DNA from: Microvelia longipes
Lineage: Eukaryota > Arthropoda > Insecta > Hemiptera > Veliidae
Reading direction: 5' to 3'
DNA length: 64,000 bases
Assembly (NCBI GenBank): GCA_018340805.1
Contig: JACMZG010001913.1
Location: 25,905,391-25,969,390 of the forward strand
Shown here: positions 1-13,374 of the stretch, in pieces
Layout of the letters: each line of letters opens with the position of its first letter
How positions within the stretch are numbered: the first letter of the stretch is position 1
Translations under genes and position numbers: made by a program
Notes under the pieces: model-generated
What the model was told of the DNA's origin: nothing
The model's input: the letters and a program-made list of their open reading frames with translations, nothing else
The model's database searches: none

Positions 1-419
1 GTTCATAACTTATTATTTTTAAATTATAAGTTAAAGCCGCGATAAAATGAGCATAAACTAAGCTTCAAAATTAATGCTGTTCTGTTTAATTTTCTTTGAT
101 AAATTTCAAATATTAAATAACAAGTTGTGACGACTCTGCTTAAGTTATTAAATATATAAAACGAAAACCGTAGCAAAACTTGGATTTGTAAACAAAAAGT
201 TGACATTTCAAAGAAAATTTCAAGAAAAAAAATTAATTTTATAGAAAAAAGAGGCCCGACTTGCGGACCTCCGAGCCAAAATTATTTAATAGAAAGGTTC
301 ACCTGTTAATTGAATATATGATCGATTTAAGTCCGTCTATTTTTTAAAAATGAACACACATAACACACAAAATAAATCCGCGTACGAGCTCAAGCTTTTG
401 CAGTTTCTCTCCAATGAAA

Positions 420-545
420 AGTTAGATAGTTAATAATAAATTAGATAGTTAATAATTAGTTAAGATTAGATAGTTAATAATAAATTAGATAGTTAATAAT
501 TAGTTAAGATTAGATAGTTAATAATAAATTAACTATCTAACTTTT
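420..545 (+). repeat. AT-rich tandem repeat (TTAGATAGTTAATAA)
   Basis: GATAGTTAATAATAAATTA and GATAGTTAATAATTAGTTAA alternate for five units; the end TTAACTATCTAAC is inverted relative to the units, so the block can fold back. Confidence 0.8.
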
Positions 546-1149
546 TTTACAATTTTTTTTTCTTTGCAATAATAAAATGGTTGTAAATATAACTATAACA
601 CTTATTTTTATTATTTGCATGTATTTTATAAATTTTTATGTATTAATTTTTTATGTTTTCAAAGTGTTTCAGGTGTAAATTATATATATATTTGTAATTT
701 GTAACTTATTTCATAGATTAATAATAACATTATCTTAGAAAACTTACTTTATCTTATTTCTGTGCAGTGATCCACGAGGCGTCAGAGAAGCGATTCCTAA
801 GGTTTTATCTCATATAATGAGACGAGAACCTCTATTACTCTCACGCATTTTTAAATTATTTAGAACAAAAACAAATCTTTATTCAAAATTTCAGTGCGTA
901 AATAAGGTACTATGGCCTATAAATTAGCATAAATTTGAATTGTATTTATTACCAATTCAACCAATAATATGTATTACCGAATTTTATAATTAGCCTAGTC
1001 AACGAACGGTTTTTTTTTTGCGAATTTTTAAATAGTTAAAATTATATTTTGGGAATCTGTTTAGATGTCTTTAGGGATACCCTAAAAAAGTCCCCTAACT
1101 TTAATATAATAACAATATGCGCTTAATTGTGCATATTTATAAGGATAAA

Positions 1150-1700
1150 TAATAATATGGGCCCTCTTCGCTAACTAGATTGCGTATATTTAGTATATAA
1201 AGTGCTTAAAAAGGGCTCGCTTGATTGCCTCTAATAATATTATGTATATAAAAGGGCTCGCGCCGCTCGCTAAAATTCGCATGTTCATAATTTTTAATAT
1301 TTGAAAGGAGCTTGCTTCACTCGCTAGATTATGTATCTTTACAATTTTACAAAGTAAAAAAAGGCCCGCTTCGCTCGCTAAATTTCGTTTATTTATAATA
1401 ATACAAAGTACAAAAGGCTCACTTCGCTTGCTAGATTGTACACATTTATAAGGATATATTTTTAAAAGGGCTCATTTAAGTCGCTAAATTGCGTATATTT
1501 ACGATAAATCATGGTAAAAAGGTCGTTTCGTTTGCTAGATAGCCTATATTTATAATAATACATAGTAAGAAAGGCTCGCTTCGCTCGCTAAATTCCGTAT
1601 GTTTATATAACATACTAAAAAGGGGCTTGGTTCGTTCGCGAGATTGTAGTTTTGTTAATAGACAGTTAAATGTACTCATTTTGCTCGCTAAGTATCTACA
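1150..1700 (+). repeat. Degenerate ~52-bp tandem repeat with CGCTTCGCTCGC core
   Basis: About ten units, each with AAAGGCTCGCTTCGCTCGCT followed by AAATTGCGTATATTTATAATA. Units diverge by 10-30%. Confidence 0.8.
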
Positions 1701-3520
1701 GCACATTACAATTGATGTTTATTTTGGAATTTCTTATAAAAATTAGTAAAAACTAACTATTTTATAAAATTATGGCCGCCGGGTTTAATTTTATAAAATT
1801 ATGGCCGCCGTGTTTAATCTTTTAAAATATTGTATATAACCATTGTTTTCTTCTAATCAAGAGCTTTTCAACGATATATTTCTTAATCAGTTTCGTTTAA
1901 TTTAATATTTTTTGTTTTAATTTTTAGCGTGCGATGTTATATTAATTTTTTTCTTCTCTTCAAGAGCTTTAAAATGATATGCAACACGGTTTTTTCTCTC
2001 AAATGTTTTTTTTTTTCAAATGGTCAGCAGTAATGGCCGCCATTTGAAAATTATGGGTTACTTTAATAATTTTGTGCATTTCATATGTATTTTCTTTTTC
2101 TACTCTGCAAAAGCTTTAAAACGATATGCAACACGATTTTTGCACTTATTTTTTTTTAATGGTCCGCCATTTTGGTCGCCATTAAAAAAAACATTCGTGC
2201 CACAATAACCAAAAACTATACAGCTCTGAAGACTATCTATTAAAATCGGTTAATTTTTACGGCAGTTATCGTGACACGTACAAATACACAAACATACTCG
2301 CCGTCCCAAACTTCTGAAATGAAAGAACTCACGTTTGTTTAATTAATCCAATTTAAAACAAATTTTCTAATTTCTTTATTATAAACATTATATTTATTAT
2401 TTATGAACATTGGTAGCCTAATCATTAAACCCGCTTTCTCAATGAGACTTAAAATTAACTGCAACTTAAAGCACTGAAACTTAGGTGCTGTTACGGTTAT
2501 TCTTGATATTCATTTTGAGCTTTACATTTTGTAGTAATTTCGTCAAAATGTAAAGAATAAGGAATATTTTCAAGTTTGAATTCATACATTTAAATTAAGG
2601 CAACAACGGTCGTAGCTGTCATTAGTTCATTGATGTCACGTGCTTCTCGTGAACTCACGTTTCTCAACGAGATGACGCCGAATGTCGTGGCTTTTCAACA
2701 GGTTTCTCCGGGACTCGGTTTAGACCGGGACCTCGGGCTCAAATTTAACCCTATGTTTGATTTTAATTCCTTTTATCGAATTGTAAAAGCATTATGAGAT
2801 TGTGGTTTACGACTCCGCCAAGTTGTTTAAGTGTATTGTAGGAAATTTTAGTTACTTGTTTGGAATAATTTAACATTGTTTTTGAACCCTTCATGGAAGG
2901 TAAGCCCTCGTTCTTTGTCAATTGATTCTATTTTAAGTTATCTTTCTGTTCACTTGCTTGTTTTGGATTTGCATCGATCTAATTATCTCGTTATTTTCTT
3001 TTTTGGGTTTTTGGTACCGGCTCAAGTAAAATGTGAAAGTCTCTCTGTCTTTGTTGGTCCTACGAAGTTAAGCCATGTCGACAACCTGCTTCACAGGAGG
3101 TTGCCATCATTAACTTTAAGTTTTAAGGATGATTAATTATCATATTAAAAAATATAAATGGTTAAGTTGTTGCAATATAAGATCAAATGTAAGGTATGTT
3201 CTAATTTTATGTGAAATGAATGTAATGTCTTAGCTAAGGGCTCTGGTTAAAGCCCAATTATTAACATCTTTTAGAGTTTTTATGATAAAGTTTTATCTGC
3301 TATTTCACTTAATTATAACGATACAAAAAGAATTAGTGCTTATTTATTGAGCATATTCTTTTGAAGTTAAGATTACCTGACCTAGATGTAATGTACTTTT
3401 TAAAGATCTTGGGGGGTTGATTCTTGCCCTAAATTGGATACTTTTCTAAGAACCTGGCGCCCTATTTATATGTTATCTGAGAAGGTACCCCTTACTTTAG
3501 TCTGTGAAGTCCTGGAGGGC
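1700..3520. other. No gene recognised
   Basis: AT-rich DNA with a doubled AAAATTATGGCCGCCG segment at ~1767-1812 and a related one near 2030. The 86-codon open stretch at 2876-3136 has no recognisable domain, no splice context and low-complexity Leu/Phe content. Confidence 0.5.
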
Positions 3521-4110
3521 TCTGTCTGTTATAATTTATTGGTTAAATTTGAGAGGGTTAAGCCCTAAATAGATGAGCCACCTTTACTAATGGATTTCGA
3601 TGAGTCAAAAAATATGTCCTTTCTGAACCATGAGTAGTCTAAGTATAAAGTTTAGTTAAGATGCATCGATTAGATTCTGATCTTTGAACATCTAAAACTT
3701 ATTTCTTACACTAATCCCCTATTGCTAATATTGAAGGAATTTCGTTAAGACATATAACGTGGTCAGTATGTCCATGAGTTGCCTATATAGTTTAGTCAAG
3801 ATCCATGGATTAAATAACAAACTGTAAGCACTTAAAATTTTGTGTTGCACTAAACCTATTATTTTCGAACAAATCCCGATGAGTTTTAAATGGTGCCTAC
3901 TCAGACCTATGAGAATTCTAAGTTTCAAGTTTAATCAAGATCTATCAATTAGATTGCGAGCTGTAAGCATAATCCCCTACTGTTATTTTAACACTGATCA
4001 AGATCTAACATAGTTTATCACTATAATATATATGATTAATCTAAGTTTAAACCTTGGTCTAGATCCATTAAATTATAGTTTTCAAGTTATAAGCAACCAA
4101 AATTTTCAAC
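3520..4110 (+). repeat. Degenerate ~140-bp tandem repeat
   Basis: Four diverged units each contain AGTTTAGTCAAGATCCATxx-ATTA (near 3650, 3790, 3930, 4045), CTGTAAGCA/CTTTGAACA and a CACTAATCCCCTA-like segment. No coding sense. Confidence 0.6.
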
Positions 4111-5102
4111 TTATGTTTTATATAAATATAGATAATATTCTATAAAAACAAATTAGTAAACAATGCTTGTTGACCCGTTATGAGCTTACCTGATGTTATC
4201 TGATCACCTGGGTTGGTAAGGTAAAACTGCAATCAGATAGTTACTATCACTATGTTTACACGTAGTGAAAAGACATGACCTCTCTATCCGTCGTCATCAA
4301 TGCATGGTTATGACTATTAGCATTGAATCTGTTTTGTTTTTTGTGCATATTTCATATGTATATAGCTCGCCACGTGCGGCAAAACCATTACCAAAATAAC
4401 TCAAAATCCAATAGAAAAAATGGGGTATTCATATATCTGAGAACTTTTCCCTATCACATTAAATTCGCTACGCTCATCCTCACTACTTCCAATTTTCACA
4501 GAATAAAAAAAATGTAGACTCTCTTCCCTCGTCCTTAGATAGTAAATACATTCGTTTTATTCCCAGCGGTCACCCATTCTGGCATCCTGGTACTGACCTG
4601 TTGCTTAACTTTTATGATCCGACGAAAACCATAAACATACTTTCCGTATTGGAAAAACAGTATTATAATAATAATTAATAAATTTATTATTTTAAAAACA
4701 TACATACATCATAATATAAATAACAGCATTAAAAATTATAAATAATATCTAAATCTAATCAAAATTAGTACTAATTAATGTAATTACTTGAAAAAAAAAA
4801 AACTAATAACCGCAAAAGCTTTGGCTAGTGTGTGGCTATGTATTGCGTTTGTTTTATATTTTTGCAATAATTTTAACAACAATTATTACAAGATTTGATT
4901 ATTGTTTTCATTTGTATTGTTAACAAGAAATTATAATAAAATATCAGGTACGTGATACCTCGGAACTTTTCCGACTCTCATCAAATTCGCTACGCTCTTC
5001 TTATTTATTACGGACTCGTTTCGCTCGTTCTAAGAATATACGAGACGTTAAATTTATACTGCAACGCGTCATCATAGATATATTTTTCGTAATATAACGA
5101 AA

Positions 5103-5187
5103 CGTGGTGCACTTATTTATTATATAATAGTATACACTTCTACCGAATTTCTACCTTAATTAGATTATTTTCCGATTTTTAAAAATT
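5103..5187 (+). repeat. 85-bp exact direct repeat, first copy
   Basis: Identical to 5415-5499: begins CGTGGTGCACTTATTTATTA and ends TTTTCCGATTTTTAAAAATT. The 312-bp offset suggests a local tandem duplication or gene conversion inside a dispersed repeat copy. Confidence 0.88.
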
Positions 5188-5414
5188 TAAAAAATCGTAC
5201 ACAAGTCATTCGATAAAAATTGAACTAATGCTAATAATGAAATGAAACATAGCACATATGTTAGCCTTATAAATAGCTAAATGCGTACCGAATCTCAATC
5301 CGATCGTATAATTTTACCGCGTTTTATAATTTTTCAAAACATTTTGCTGAGTCATTATTACGGGTTAATGATGTCATAAAAATTATTTTCCGAGGAGCAC
5401 AACTACTGCTATTT

Positions 5415-5499
5415 CGTGGTGCACTTATTTATTATATAATAGTATACACTTCTACCGAATTTCTACCTTAATTAGATTATTTTCCGATTTTTAAAAATT
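5415..5499 (+). repeat. 85-bp exact direct repeat, second copy
   Basis: Second copy of 5103-5187, followed by a poly(A) stretch. Confidence 0.88.
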
Positions 5500-5635
5500 A
5501 AAAAAAAAATACTTTTTGTACAAAGTTTTAAGTCTCTAGCATAAATACTCTAGGAGCTACAATGATAACACAAACACATACACATACAGACAACTTTGTG
5601 ATGACCACTTAGGAGGCCTTAGACACACCTAAAAC

Positions 5636-6175
5636 CTTAGAATAATACTATATATAGAAGGAGCACTACTGATAACACGAAAGCTGGTTCTCTGGGCAAC
5701 TAAGTAATGCTGCCACCCTAAACAATATACAATTTTCTAAAAAAAAGTTAGCAATACTTCCGGTTGCTGAATTATTATGTTTATTATTAATTAATGATTG
5801 ATTATTCATAAAATACTAATATAAATATCGGTGCATTACAATATTTTAAGCATTTTAAATTGTAGTTTAACGTATTTATTAAAATTATATATAATAAATA
5901 GTCCTCGTCAACTAAATGTAGATTCTTGTATTCCGTCACCCTTTTGCCATCTAAGACCAGTTTTATTAAATACTCAGCAGGTGTTTAAAGTTATTATATT
6001 TGTTCTTTACGATCTTTCTTCATTAATAGATATTTTGACAAATATTTAAAATAATGTTTTGTTGTCAGGTTGGCAGCATTACTTAGTTGCACCAGTCAAC
6101 CGGCTTTCGTATTATCAGTGGAATTACATTGTGTTTACGGCCCTGTGCTCCTTCTATATATAGTATTATTCTAAG
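5636..6175. mobile_element. 540-bp TIR element with 8-bp target duplication CCTAAAAC
   Basis: The ends are inverted repeats: left begins CTTAGAATAATACTATATAT and right ends with its complement; similarity continues ~80-110 bases inward, with a ~30 bp gap on the left. CCTAAAAC stands directly before (5628-5635) and after (6176-6183). Removing the element restores an uninterrupted copy of the dispersed repeat around it. No transposase is encoded. An 8-bp duplication suggests hAT-type mobilisation. Confidence 0.85.
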
Positions 6176-6254
6176 CCTAAAACGAATAATTCCGGTGACA
6201 TGATTTTTTTGCAAACACAATACTTTTCCTGTATACCTAATGATGAAACAAATA

Positions 6255-7690
6255 TTTTGGTACGGTGGTCCGCATGCCGTGCGAATTTCTTCTGGAATGC
6301 GTGTTTCCGTGCTTTACTATCCATTTCTTGTATAAGGTTCCGGTTTATGCTTTATAACTTAAGCTGTTATTGAATTATCAAGTACTACTCAAAACTAATT
6401 TTTTCTGTATTTTTCAAAATAAATTGCACAATAATTCTGTTGACTAGTTATTTTTGAAGTATTTTGTTGAGCTGACTCTATTTATTAATATGCAAGCGCG
6501 AGGTGGATTTTGGTTTTGTTTTTTGCATTTATAGTCATGAATAGTTAATTTGTTTATGTCCTTGGCTCATTTTCGCCCCCTGTTTCAATGAGAAAACGTT
6601 ATAAAATTTTTATAACGTTTTTTTAGAATTAATTATTTTTTTTATATTTAAAGATAATAGGTTAGAGTGATGCCAGTTACTGATAAGATATAATTGTTGT
6701 CCAACGTGTGATAGTAATTTTGACCAGCTATCTGTGTCTGAAGAGAAAATTTAGTATATAGAATGTATTTTGTATATTTTTATATTTTGTTAACGATTAT
6801 TGTGTATATTTATTATATATAAAAATATATAATAATAAAAATGTATTAGTATATACAGAACAAGAGGCCTTCCTCTTAGCCGATACGCGGCGTCGGTGCT
6901 GAGGGCCGCTTCGCGGCACATTGTTATAGTACTTTATCAGATCGTTATACTTGTAAATATGACAATAAAAAAATCTAATGTAACTATACATTATAATAAA
7001 ACAAGAAATAAACTATAACTATGTGGCCGCAAGTCGGCTACACAGTGGTTCCTTGTGCCGACTGAGGCCTTTGGGCCCAGGGTCTGATGCCCCTTGTGCC
7101 GATAAAACCCCTTTTGCCCAGGGCCCTGGGCCTTAGAGGCCGACTTTGCTTTGCGGTTATAACCCGAGGGCTGTATTTTTACCTATACCAGGGCCTGTAT
7201 ATTTTCAATTGCATTAGCAGTGGTCTTATTTATCATATCAACAAAACTCCTTGTAGCTCCAATGAACATGCTTCATGCAGCGTATGAAATCACCTTTTCT
7301 TTAATTGGTGCCATTAGGAGGAGCAAATGCCATAAAGATATAACAATTAATATAAGAGCAGTTACTCAATTATCAAGCACTATTCGATACTCCTTTCTTC
7401 ATTTCTCTTTTTTTCATTTTTGCTGAAATGCGCACAATCACCCTTTTGGCTAAACGAAAATATGCCTCCGAAATTGGCATTGCACACCATTATAAGCACC
7501 ATTTTAATGCTCAGTTAGTGTCTTTATAGGTTTTACCGCATTTCCTTTGAAAAACAAAGAAGAAATGAGATACAAAGAGTAAATCAAGTTATAAAGCGTA
7601 AATCGACATTTTATCGATAATTAAATTGTTATGCACTAAAACAAGGAAATTCGCCCGGCATGTGGACTACCGCACCAAAATTATTCAAAA
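6255..7690. repeat. Possible 1.4-kb element with CCGCACCAAAATTATT-type ends
   Basis: The left edge TTGGTACGGTGGTCCGCATG with GCGAATTTC is complementary to the right edge GGAAATTCGCCCGGCATG with CCGCACCAA. Related ends occur at ~10105-10185, ~23600-23645 and ~56031-56380. Target duplication not clear, so boundaries are tentative. The GC-rich cluster at 6868-7170 lies inside. Confidence 0.45.
6868..7170. repeat. GC-rich hairpin-bearing repeat cluster
   Basis: GGGCCGCTTCGCGGC near 6905 and TGTGGCCGCAAGTCGGC at 7021, then repeated GTGCCGA and GGGCCCAGG/GGGCCCTGGGCC blocks. Inverted relative to the copy at 44041. The open frames here are not convincing genes. Confidence 0.55.
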
Positions 7691-8536
7691 AATGTTTTGA
7701 TTAACTACTTGAAACTTATTCACGGGCCTCCGGTTAAATCTATCACGTTGACAAAACTGCTCTGTCGTATAATAGTGGGCATTGCTTAAGGTAATAAATC
7801 TGGCCACCTGGGCTAAACTCTAGCATCGAATTAATTACTTTTCATGTCTATACATTAAATTATACTTTTTTATCCATTAAACGAAAGATATCGAGGGTGA
7901 ACATGTGAACAATGACGTAGAAGAACTAGCTGGTTGATCATTCTTTATACTTTAGGCCTAGTTAACAGTTTGTAATCTAACCAGAAACCTGTTGCTCCTT
8001 ACATTTGTTTACTTGTCCGATTAGCAAAAGTTGATCACCCTCAATTATTTTTTACGAAGAAATTTCATGGTTATCTTGTTGTACTTGAATATTAAGCTTA
8101 ATCTATTTATTATTTATAGTTTTATTCCAATTTAGAAACTTTTACTTGTAGAAAACTAATTAATATTGCATTAATCAAAATAATTCGAATACCTACCATT
8201 AACACAACGATTTAGACTAGAGACGTGGCAATGATAATAGACCATCTGATTGATATGACTTGAAGGTTGATTTTCTTGGGCGGATCTACCGTTTAGTAAA
8301 CGTGAATGAAAGTGAATATCAAGAATAAAACAATCGAGGAGGCATGCCTTGAATAATAACATTTGTAGACGATGTGGGTGTAATAGGAAGAATCGAAAAT
8401 TCCTCCACCAAAGGATTTTAACACCTTTTACATTAGTAGAGGTGGATTTTAATTGGCAGAGGGGATGCAAGTACATAAACTAAATGGAACTTATCAAAAC
8501 AATCCATTTTGTTTGTTACGATTAAACTGTACCGTG

Positions 8537-11500
8537 ATGTCGAATATTCGGATATATTGGGTGGTGTGCACGCTTGCTGTTGTAAATGCTCAGGTAATTT
8601 ATTGTAGTAAGTTAATTTTGTTTCAGTATAATTAAAATGGGACACCCGGCATTGCGTGGAAGCGTGTTGAGAAAGTGCTCAAATTATGAAGTGAGCATGG
8701 TACGAAACTTTGTGGCAATAACCTTAATTTTATTGCTATTATAACCTATCGCGTATTCAATTTTTGCATTAATTAGATGCGACGAAAAATACTAGGAAAG
8801 AGTGTTTATTTACTCTTTAACAACTGTGGCCGCTTCACAGCCAGATCAATTTGTTGTTGTGACCCTATTTGTTAATTGTTGACCTATTAGATATCAGTCT
8901 GTCATATTTAGTTCACATAACTGTCATACAGCCACGCTATAAGCAAATTTCAAGAGAAGTAGTAAAACATCTTGATTTCTTTAAATTACGTTTTATTTGT
9001 CAATCGATAAAATCGGAACTAATGCTAATAATAGATTTTTACTCTCTTGCATTTGTTAACTTAAACTGACAACGTTTTAATGGTTTGTAAATCTTTTGAA
9101 ATGTTTGCTGTGATGATATTATTGTGGGTTAATAATGTCAATCATATTGCATTAACAATAGTCTCGAGACATTCATGATGCCAATTTTCGTTTCAATTTT
9201 CATTTAGATCCGAGAAAACGTTGAAAGTTATTGTGTCCCATATAAGCTAATTATATGATAATTCGCTAAAACTCATAACAATTGCAAAACGATATCTGTT
9301 GTTGAAAATATGTTGGGTTGCTTATTACTAAGTTATTACTATATTGATTTTTAAAAGTAACTTAACATGTTTTTCTATGTGCAGAGTTGGAGCGAACTAG
9401 GTTGGTGCATAACAAATGGACCAGAGGGGTGTCTTTCGAATAAATTAGATGTAGCTCTTAGCAGGGCCAATAGAATACCTGAGCTTCGTCTTACCAGAGA
9501 TCTTAGCATTGTCGCTCTTCCACAATACCAGGTATGCACAATTCTAGTAGAATTTGGTGAACTAACATACGACTTAATAATAAACACGTATAACTCGGCT
9601 AAGGGGCTACTTCTTTTACTCCATCTACATTAATCGCTGTTTGCCTTAGTGCTTTGAATTCGTATTCATTTTTTAAATTTTCACACAAAAAAGTGAATAA
9701 ATACCATAACATATATGTCAGCGTAGGCTACTGGGGGTATGATCTAATGTTGTTATTAATTTTTCTTATCTAAGGTTATTAACTTAGGTTTTTATCTAAG
9801 GTTCTTAACTATGGTTGTTATCTGGTCGTTTGTTGGTGTGCCACTTAAAATTTCATGTTGCAATTTAAAAGTTGCATGTGTAACATAGTATTTCTTACAA
9901 TTGAACTTAAGGACTTAGTAATTTATCTAATTTTAAGCATTAGCTGAGCTTTAATTTGTTGCAAATGAAACTGTGCAATGCTCATATTTGGAAAGACGAA
10001 CATAGTTTTGGATAAGTAACAGGATAAATATCCAAATTTCCTTTGAATAATTAAAATAATGAGTAACGAATAATAATGCTACTATTTAAGTTAAGAAAAC
10101 TTAAGCAAGAAATGTATTTTAAGCTCGGAGGGACGCATTTCAGAGGAAATTAGTCCGACACACGGACTTCTGTGCCAGAATTTTTTATTAGTGTTATTTC
10201 ATGAATTATTACAGGAAAATGAGGGAAGAGCTGATTCTGTTTTGTCAAGATTAGAAAATTATTTATACGGTCATTCTTTAAAATTAAAGTTACCTCAAGA
10301 ATTAGCTGAATCAACGCCAAGAGAGTTGACTGAGAAACTTCCTGAAGACATTACGGTACCGCTAGCAGTTCAGGATGAAAACCAAGGTACCTTTGTAAAA
10401 CCTTCTAAAATGGGACGAAATTGTTTGATTTGTATTTCTAACGAGCATTTACTTTTGAGAGAGTCATACCAGTCGGCGAGTATCATGCAATGTGCTACGA
10501 TGTATATCTTTATTTGAGTAAAGGTAGCAATGCACAAATGCAGATATAGACGAAATAATTTTAGAATTAATATTTTAGAAATAATGTCTTAAGAGCCAGC
10601 GGAAAGTACACAATGTCCTTAGATAGATGTCACACACAGAAGAGACATTAAAGCATAATATCGAAGATATTGCTGTTCTAAAACGAGAAGGTTAGACTCG
10701 TAGTAGTTCCAGTACTTCGTGACTAATAGTTCTTTGAACTGCTTCATATCTTTTCCTACAATTTTAACCCTTACGTTTTTTTTAAATTTATTTCTTTGCC
10801 AAAAAACATATTTTTACTTGAAAGAGTCTTCTGTTTTCTCCATGATCTGTTCATCCTAACACAACATGCATTTTTCATCTTCTTAATTTGTATGTTATAA
10901 TTAATTTTGTTCTAATTAAGTTTCTTTAAGAATTTGACTTTCGGCTTTTTTCTTTACTTCTTCTTTTTGTTGGTTTCCTAAAACCAGTTTGCCGAAATGT
11001 TTATAAAACTTTATAAAACACCTAACCTAACCTGACTATTATGTTGTAGGACGTGGATTCATGAAGAAAGTAGTTATGCCGTTTCTTCTTGGATTGAAGT
11101 TCAAAGCGACAGCTGTCATACCGATTGCTCTCGCTCTCATTGCTCTCAAGACATGGAAGGCTCTCACTCTAGGACTATTGTCTATTGTTTTATCCGGAGC
11201 AATGGTTATTTTTAAACTTATAAAGCCCAAAGTAAGTAAGGTATGTATACACGCAGTGAGCTAAAATTAATGGGCAATTATAGACATTATAGTTGCATAG
11301 AGTTGTAGTATTGTCAACTCCCATATTTCTCCTGTTTGTGGAGTAAAATTCTTTTTTTAAGTCCAATCTTTAGACTTTATTTGTCTAGATCTTTAAAAGC
11401 GTATACTTCTACGATGTTTTAATGTTGTAAACCTCCCAGTAGTTTTCAAGAAAGTTGAAATTCTGGTGTAATGTTCCCAGTATTAGAAACATCTTCTGGG

Positions 11501-12557
11501 GCGCAATGTGTACTGTGGCTAAAAGCCAACAGACGATTAATAATGATACTTCATTATGCTCTTCATGACTTCTAACACTGGAGCAAGAATTCAGAAATAT
11601 CAACTTGTGCCTAAAAGACCTAAAACTTCTAAACTTATTAATAAAAGCCCTCCCCTTGTTTTTTTATTACTAAAGAGACAGAAAATAGTTAGAAAATACA
11701 GAGAAATTTGATAGAGGAAGTGGAAGAGTTGACAGAAAACTATTTGAGTTTATTCGTCTTTTCGTCTTATAACTCGACAAAAACTATCTTTAATCAATTT
11801 TAATTTGTCAGTAAAAGTGCTTTGAAATTTAAAGGTAACACGAGCTAAATTTAATAGTAAGGTATAGTTGAGGTAAAAGAAGTTTAAATCATAATCTATG
11901 ATCCGACTAAGATGTTTAAAGTAGACCTCTGACCACAAAATGTTTAAAGTAGACCTTTTATATAAAATTTACCATAATTGGCCTTTTAATTTTTATTTAC
12001 TTTTATTAATTTTTTTTTTTATATTTAATTTGACCTTTTTTATATTTTTTTTCTAATTGAAGATGTTAAGTAAGTAAGTATTTTTATGTTAAACGCGTCG
12101 CCCACCTTGTATCTGACGTCTTTACAGGGACGTAAGACCTTATGGGTACGCAATGCAATGCAATGGAATACATTACGATTATTGCTTTACGGAAGTTGCT
12201 TAACAACTATTTGATCTGAAATATGGAAATCCATGATATGCTTCATCCCTGAAAGCTGCTTCCTCATTGGATCCTAAAGATGGATTCATTTTGGACCATG
12301 AAGACATCGCTGCAACATCTAAACCTTTATGAATTTGACAGCGAAAGCTAACGCTCTCAACCAGATCATTCTATCGCTTAATGTTCGTATGAGTTGTGTA
12401 TGAGGTAAAACAAAGGCTGTTTAAATATTTTACGTTTCAGGTACAGCACTACGAAGTTTTCTACCCCCCGCCTCACCATCATCATATTATTGACGATCAC
12501 CACCATCACTTCGGCAGATCAGCCCAAGATCTGGCCTACTCAGCTCACTTCCAGTAA
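8537..12557 (+). CDS. Osiris-family protein (DUF1676), gene A, five exons
   Basis: Exons by frame and GT-AG sites: 8537-8593, 9385-9531, 10215-10386, 11050-11231, 12441-12557 (675 nt, 224 aa). Phases agree throughout (0, 0, 1, 0). Residues 1-18 form a signal peptide ending VNA before Q19. Exon 2 has a Cys pair (GWC...EGC) as in the Osiris N-terminal region. Exon 4 begins GRGFMKK and encodes two hydrophobic stretches (about residues 134-180), the DUF1676 core. Exon 5 has His-rich clusters (HHHH and HHHH, residues ~198-208) and ends DLAYSAHFQ, a variant of the family's AYSAY motif. Osiris proteins are insect-specific secretory/endosomal membrane proteins linked to cuticle formation; that role is family knowledge, not shown here. 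The last base of exon 4 is uncertain: an in-frame alternative donor at 11241 would add three residues (VSK). The start was chosen because it gives the signal peptide directly. I cannot name the orthologue number. Confidence 0.88.
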
Positions 12558-12679
12558 ACTATACCAACACCGTCATCTTGCTCAATATTTATTTATTTAT
12601 TTCTCCGTAGCCTGTACAAAGTCTCTGTAAAATAGATCAAACATTTAAAATTGGTGTTTTAATATCCTTAATGGTAGTA

Positions 12680-12832
<153 letters not shown>

Positions 12833-13374
12833 GGCAATATATATATTTGCCAATCGTAGAGCAATTCATTGATACAAATCCATTCATATAAATATATAGA
12901 AAGCTTATTATAATTTTTTAAAAAAAATATTTTGCTTATTTAGCGTTTTTAAATGTTTAAAGTAACGCCATTTGGACACGCCGGGTTTAAATAACCTCAA
13001 AATAATATCAGTTCTTCCACTCTTTGTTTTCCCTTTTGTGGACTCAATTTCTGTGCTAAGTTTTATAGACCCGCAAGAACCAACTCTCTTGCGTGATCAC
13101 ATTTCTAATATGTGATGATTTAGAAAACTCAACTTACCGCTGCGACCTTTTTATTACGGCATCAGAGAATTATTTATAATCAACGAAAAAAGAAAAAAAA
13201 ATAAGAAAAATTAAGGAAGGAGTCCCAAATAGTTGAGAAACGTGGTAGTTTTATCGCAACCATTTCGCACTGCTATCTTCATTTTTGTAACCTTTTTTCT
13301 CTTAACTTTATTTACAGTCCATTAATACTTTTTTATCAATTAATAATCAAGCTTCGATATCATTGCCTAATGGA

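Larger units (their letters stand above)
4400..6260 (+). repeat. Dispersed repeat family D, copy split by TIR element 5636-6175
   Basis: Landmarks in order: ACTTTTCCCTATCACATTAA and TTCGCTACGCTC, CCCAGCGGTCACCCAT, GAAACGTGGTGCAC, TGACGTCATAAAA-like, GCATAAATACTCTAGGAGC, CACACATACAGACAACTTTG, then ACACCTAAAAC|GAATAATTCCGGTGAC. Other copies lie at ~15540-16850, 21110-22620, 23690-23845, 25525-25960 and 30790-31700, with reverse copies at ~14450-14650, 20470-20560 and 22820-23000. No ORF seen. Confidence 0.7.

Noticed and set aside
2876..3136. 86-codon open frame
   Set aside because: Leu/Phe-rich, no homology recognised, no promoter or splice context.
8171..8476. 101-codon open frame on the minus strand next to gene A exon 1
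   Set aside because: No recognisable domain; it runs against gene A's 5' region, and composition looks random.
10191..10517. 108-codon frame as a single-exon gene
   Set aside because: It is exon 3 of Osiris gene A (10215-10386) plus intron read-through.
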